Assembly (NCBI GenBank): GCA_001803875.1
Contig: MHEO01000001.1
Coordinates: 764 to 14,195, forward strand
Source of the DNA: Nitrospirae bacterium RIFCSPHIGHO2_01_FULL_66_17
GTDB lineage: Bacteria > Nitrospirota > Nitrospiria > 2-01-FULL-66-17
Direction: 5' to 3'
Length of the DNA stretch: 13,432 bases
Below, piece after piece: positions 12,721-13,432 of this stretch. The notes beneath the pieces are model-generated. The model was not told the DNA's origin. It ran no database searches and was given only the letters and a program-made list of their open reading frames with translations. Every line of letters starts with the position of its first letter. The stretch's first letter is position 1. Made by a program: the position numbers and the translations under genes.

Positions 12721-13065
12721 TTATGAAGACACGGCGGCTTTAACCCACCTGAGGTAGTCGTCCGATCCTCCCAAGATCGAGAGGCCAATCACTTCCGGTA
12801 CCGCGTAGCTGTGCAGCGATTTGACCCGCTGGACAACCGCGTCGAGTCGATCGAGGGTGGTTTTCGCCACCGCCAGGACCTCTGTCTCATCCTGAAGGGC
12901 ATTGTCCCAGAAGAAGATGGACCGAACCGCCGGAATCACGTTGACGCATGCAACCAGGCGTTCCTGAACGAGGGTGGTCGCGATTCGACCCGCTTCCTCG
13001 GAAGAGGAAAATGTCATGAACACGGCGATGGCCGCATGGGGGGAGGGGGCGGGCGTCTCGCTCAC
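12721..13065 (-). CDS. cutA: Divalent-cation tolerance protein CutA
   Basis: A 114-residue small trimeric cytoplasmic protein of the CutA1 family, related in fold to PII proteins and linked in E. coli to copper tolerance; its exact role is unsettled. Family blocks are EERLVACVNVIP-like (QERLVACVNVIP, 34-45, with C40), SIFFWDNALQDETEVLAVAKT (49-69), and HSYAVPEVIGLSILGGSDDYLRWV (85-108). The usual HPYEVPE reads HSYAVPE here: H85 and Y87 are kept, but proline and glutamate are replaced. The start is GTG 13065, because the first beta strand AIAVFMTF needs residues before the internal ATG. There is no ribosome-binding site, but a -10 box places +1 on the GTG. The gene lies 110 bases upstream of the M23 gene. 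Confidence 0.93.
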   Translation of the reverse strand: MSETPAPSPHAAIAVFMTFSSSEEAGRIATTLVQERLVACVNVIPAVRSIFFWDNALQDETEVLAVAKTTLDRLDAVVQRVKSLHSYAVPEVIGLSILGGSDDYLRWVKAAVSS

Positions 13066-13071
13066 GCCATC

Positions 13072-13100
13072 AGGATAGAGAAGACCGCTCGGCGAATCAA
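13072..13100 (-). promoter_or_regulatory. Putative leaderless promoter of cutA
   Basis: On the minus strand TTGATT (13100-13095) and TATCCT (13077-13072) are 17 bases apart, each matching consensus at 4 of 6. The last -10 base at -7 puts +1 on 13065, the G of the GTG start. The intervening GATGGC is not a ribosome-binding site. Confidence 0.5.
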
Positions 13101-13135
13101 GGGGGCGATTTGCGTGCTTCTACGGAGCCTGGTTG

Positions 13136-13177
13136 GAAAATCCCCCCTCGCCCCCCTTTTTCAAAGGGGGGATTTTC
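13136..13177. repeat. Palindromic intergenic repeat, AAAATCCCCCC type
   Basis: GAAAATCCCCCC (13136-13147) is exactly complementary to 13166-13177. Inside it, CCCCCCTTT (13151-13159) can also pair with AAAGGGGGG (13163-13171) around a three-base loop, so two folds compete. Repeats of this style, C-run and G-run arms separated by a few T/C/A bases, are scattered between genes in many bacterial genomes. It lies upstream of cutA on the minus strand. Confidence 0.8.
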
Positions 13178-13285
13178 ATCATGCACGGGTGGGCTGACGG
13201 CCCATGACCAACTGTCTGAGTATTCGGGTGCTGGAGCCTGTTCAGGAAGGGTCAGATGCAAGGTGGAAGGAGGTCTTGCGCGCCT

Positions 13286-13338
13286 TGTAGGGGCGAGGCG
13301 ATGCCTCGCCCAGGGCGGGTCATCGACCCGCCCCTACA
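13286..13338. repeat. Two-hairpin TGTAGGGG...CCCCTACA repeat
   Basis: Outer arms TGTAGGGG (13286-13293) and CCCCTACA (13331-13338) enclose two adjacent perfect 9-bp stems: 13291-13299/13303-13311 with loop GAT, and 13313-13321/13325-13333 with loop ATC. The inner stems share bases with the outer arms, so either a long stem or a double hairpin forms. This is a REP-like design seen between genes in many environmental genomes. Confidence 0.8.
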
Positions 13339-13376
13339 GATCGTACGTGAGCACGCAAGGCCGACTGACAACGCCG

Positions 13377-13407
13377 CTCTAGCGTGACGGACGAATGCTG
13401 CTTCCCG
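13377..13407 (+). repeat. Dispersed 27-bp repeat, copy 3
   Basis: The core 13381-13407 matches copy 2 at 23 of 27 bases and shares its preceding CTCT. It lies three bases inside the right arm of the nested inverted-repeat element. In the same reading frame as copy 2 it would encode M-L-L-P-E rather than the L-P-V that starts tesA. Confidence 0.6.
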
Positions 13408-13432
13408 AGATGGCCCTTCATGGACAGGCTCC

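Larger units (their letters stand above)
13101..13432. other. Gene-free, repeat-rich region
   Basis: No convincing gene is present between the cutA promoter and the right edge. The open frames here run through palindromes and have no family resemblance. The stretch holds a 12-bp inverted repeat (13136-13177), a nested inverted-repeat element (13233-13432) with a two-hairpin core (13286-13338), and repeat copy 3 (13377-13407). From ATG 13393 a frame of 13 codons is open to the edge, which could be the start of a gene outside the window. Confidence 0.7.
13233..13432. repeat. MITE-like element with nested inverted repeats
   Basis: Bases 13233-13254 match the reverse complement of 13411-13432 at 19 of 22 positions. 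Nested inside, 13272-13283 matches the reverse complement of 13351-13362 at 10 of 12, and 13286-13293 that of 13331-13338 at 8 of 8. No open frame suggests a transposase, so it would be non-autonomous. The right arm ends exactly at the window edge and may continue. Target duplications cannot be checked. Confidence 0.5.

Noticed and set aside
13286..13338. tRNA-like cloverleaf
   Set aside because: There are only two hairpins plus a closing stem, about 53 bases, with no anticodon or TPsiC-like features; it fits a REP-like repeat better.
13110..13382. 90-residue open frame over the right-hand repeats
   Set aside because: It translates palindromic repeats and the two-hairpin element; no ribosome-binding site and no protein-like pattern.

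Overview
The window reads as a compact, GC-rich chromosomal segment of a diderm (Gram-negative-type) bacterium. The diderm inference rests on a predicted outer-membrane beta-barrel protein, a periplasmic-type TesA esterase next to a YbbA-like ABC ATPase, and an inner-membrane-anchored LytM/M23 factor. Gene content and the GTAGGGGCG-type intergenic repeats would suit an uncultivated lineage such as Methylomirabilota (NC10), Nitrospirota or a deltaproteobacterial relative, but the sequence alone does not fix the phylum. No tRNA, rRNA, CRISPR array, transposase or phage gene was seen.

Layout. (1) 1-1550: ybbA-like ABC ATPase on the minus strand and tesA on the plus strand, divergent, the same arrangement as in E. 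coli. (2) 1624-3147: an M32 carboxypeptidase (Taq type) on the plus strand. (3) 3151-4862, minus strand: a FIST-domain sensor protein translationally coupled (TGATG) to a small unrecognised protein with a helix-turn-helix-like segment. (4) 4992-7682, plus strand: an 896-residue secreted protein that joins an M1-aminopeptidase-like region lacking the zinc motif to a C-terminal Omp85/BamA-like barrel. (5) 7660-13065, minus strand: cutA, an M23 peptidase, secA and a GAF-GGDEF diguanylate cyclase, with promoters in front of cutA, the M23 gene and secA. (6) 13066-13432: about 370 bases without a gene, holding several inverted repeats and one copy of a dispersed 27-bp repeat.

How the parts work together. 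Most genes are cell-envelope functions: protein export (SecA), cell-wall remodelling (M23), esterase and ABC ATPase, and an outer-membrane barrel. Two are signalling proteins (FIST sensor and c-di-GMP synthase). The secA-cyclase junction overlaps, and an intrinsic-terminator-like hairpin lies about 100 bases into the cyclase gene, suggesting that export and c-di-GMP synthesis share a transcript that is partly cut short. Two genes (the barrel fusion and cutA) have -10 boxes placed so that transcription would begin exactly at the start codon.

The most unusual items are the apparently inactive M1-Omp85 fusion, the intragenic terminator, the leaderless promoters, and the dispersed 27-bp repeat that lies at both window ends and over the tesA start. 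I did not find a clear new multi-gene defence or biosynthetic system.
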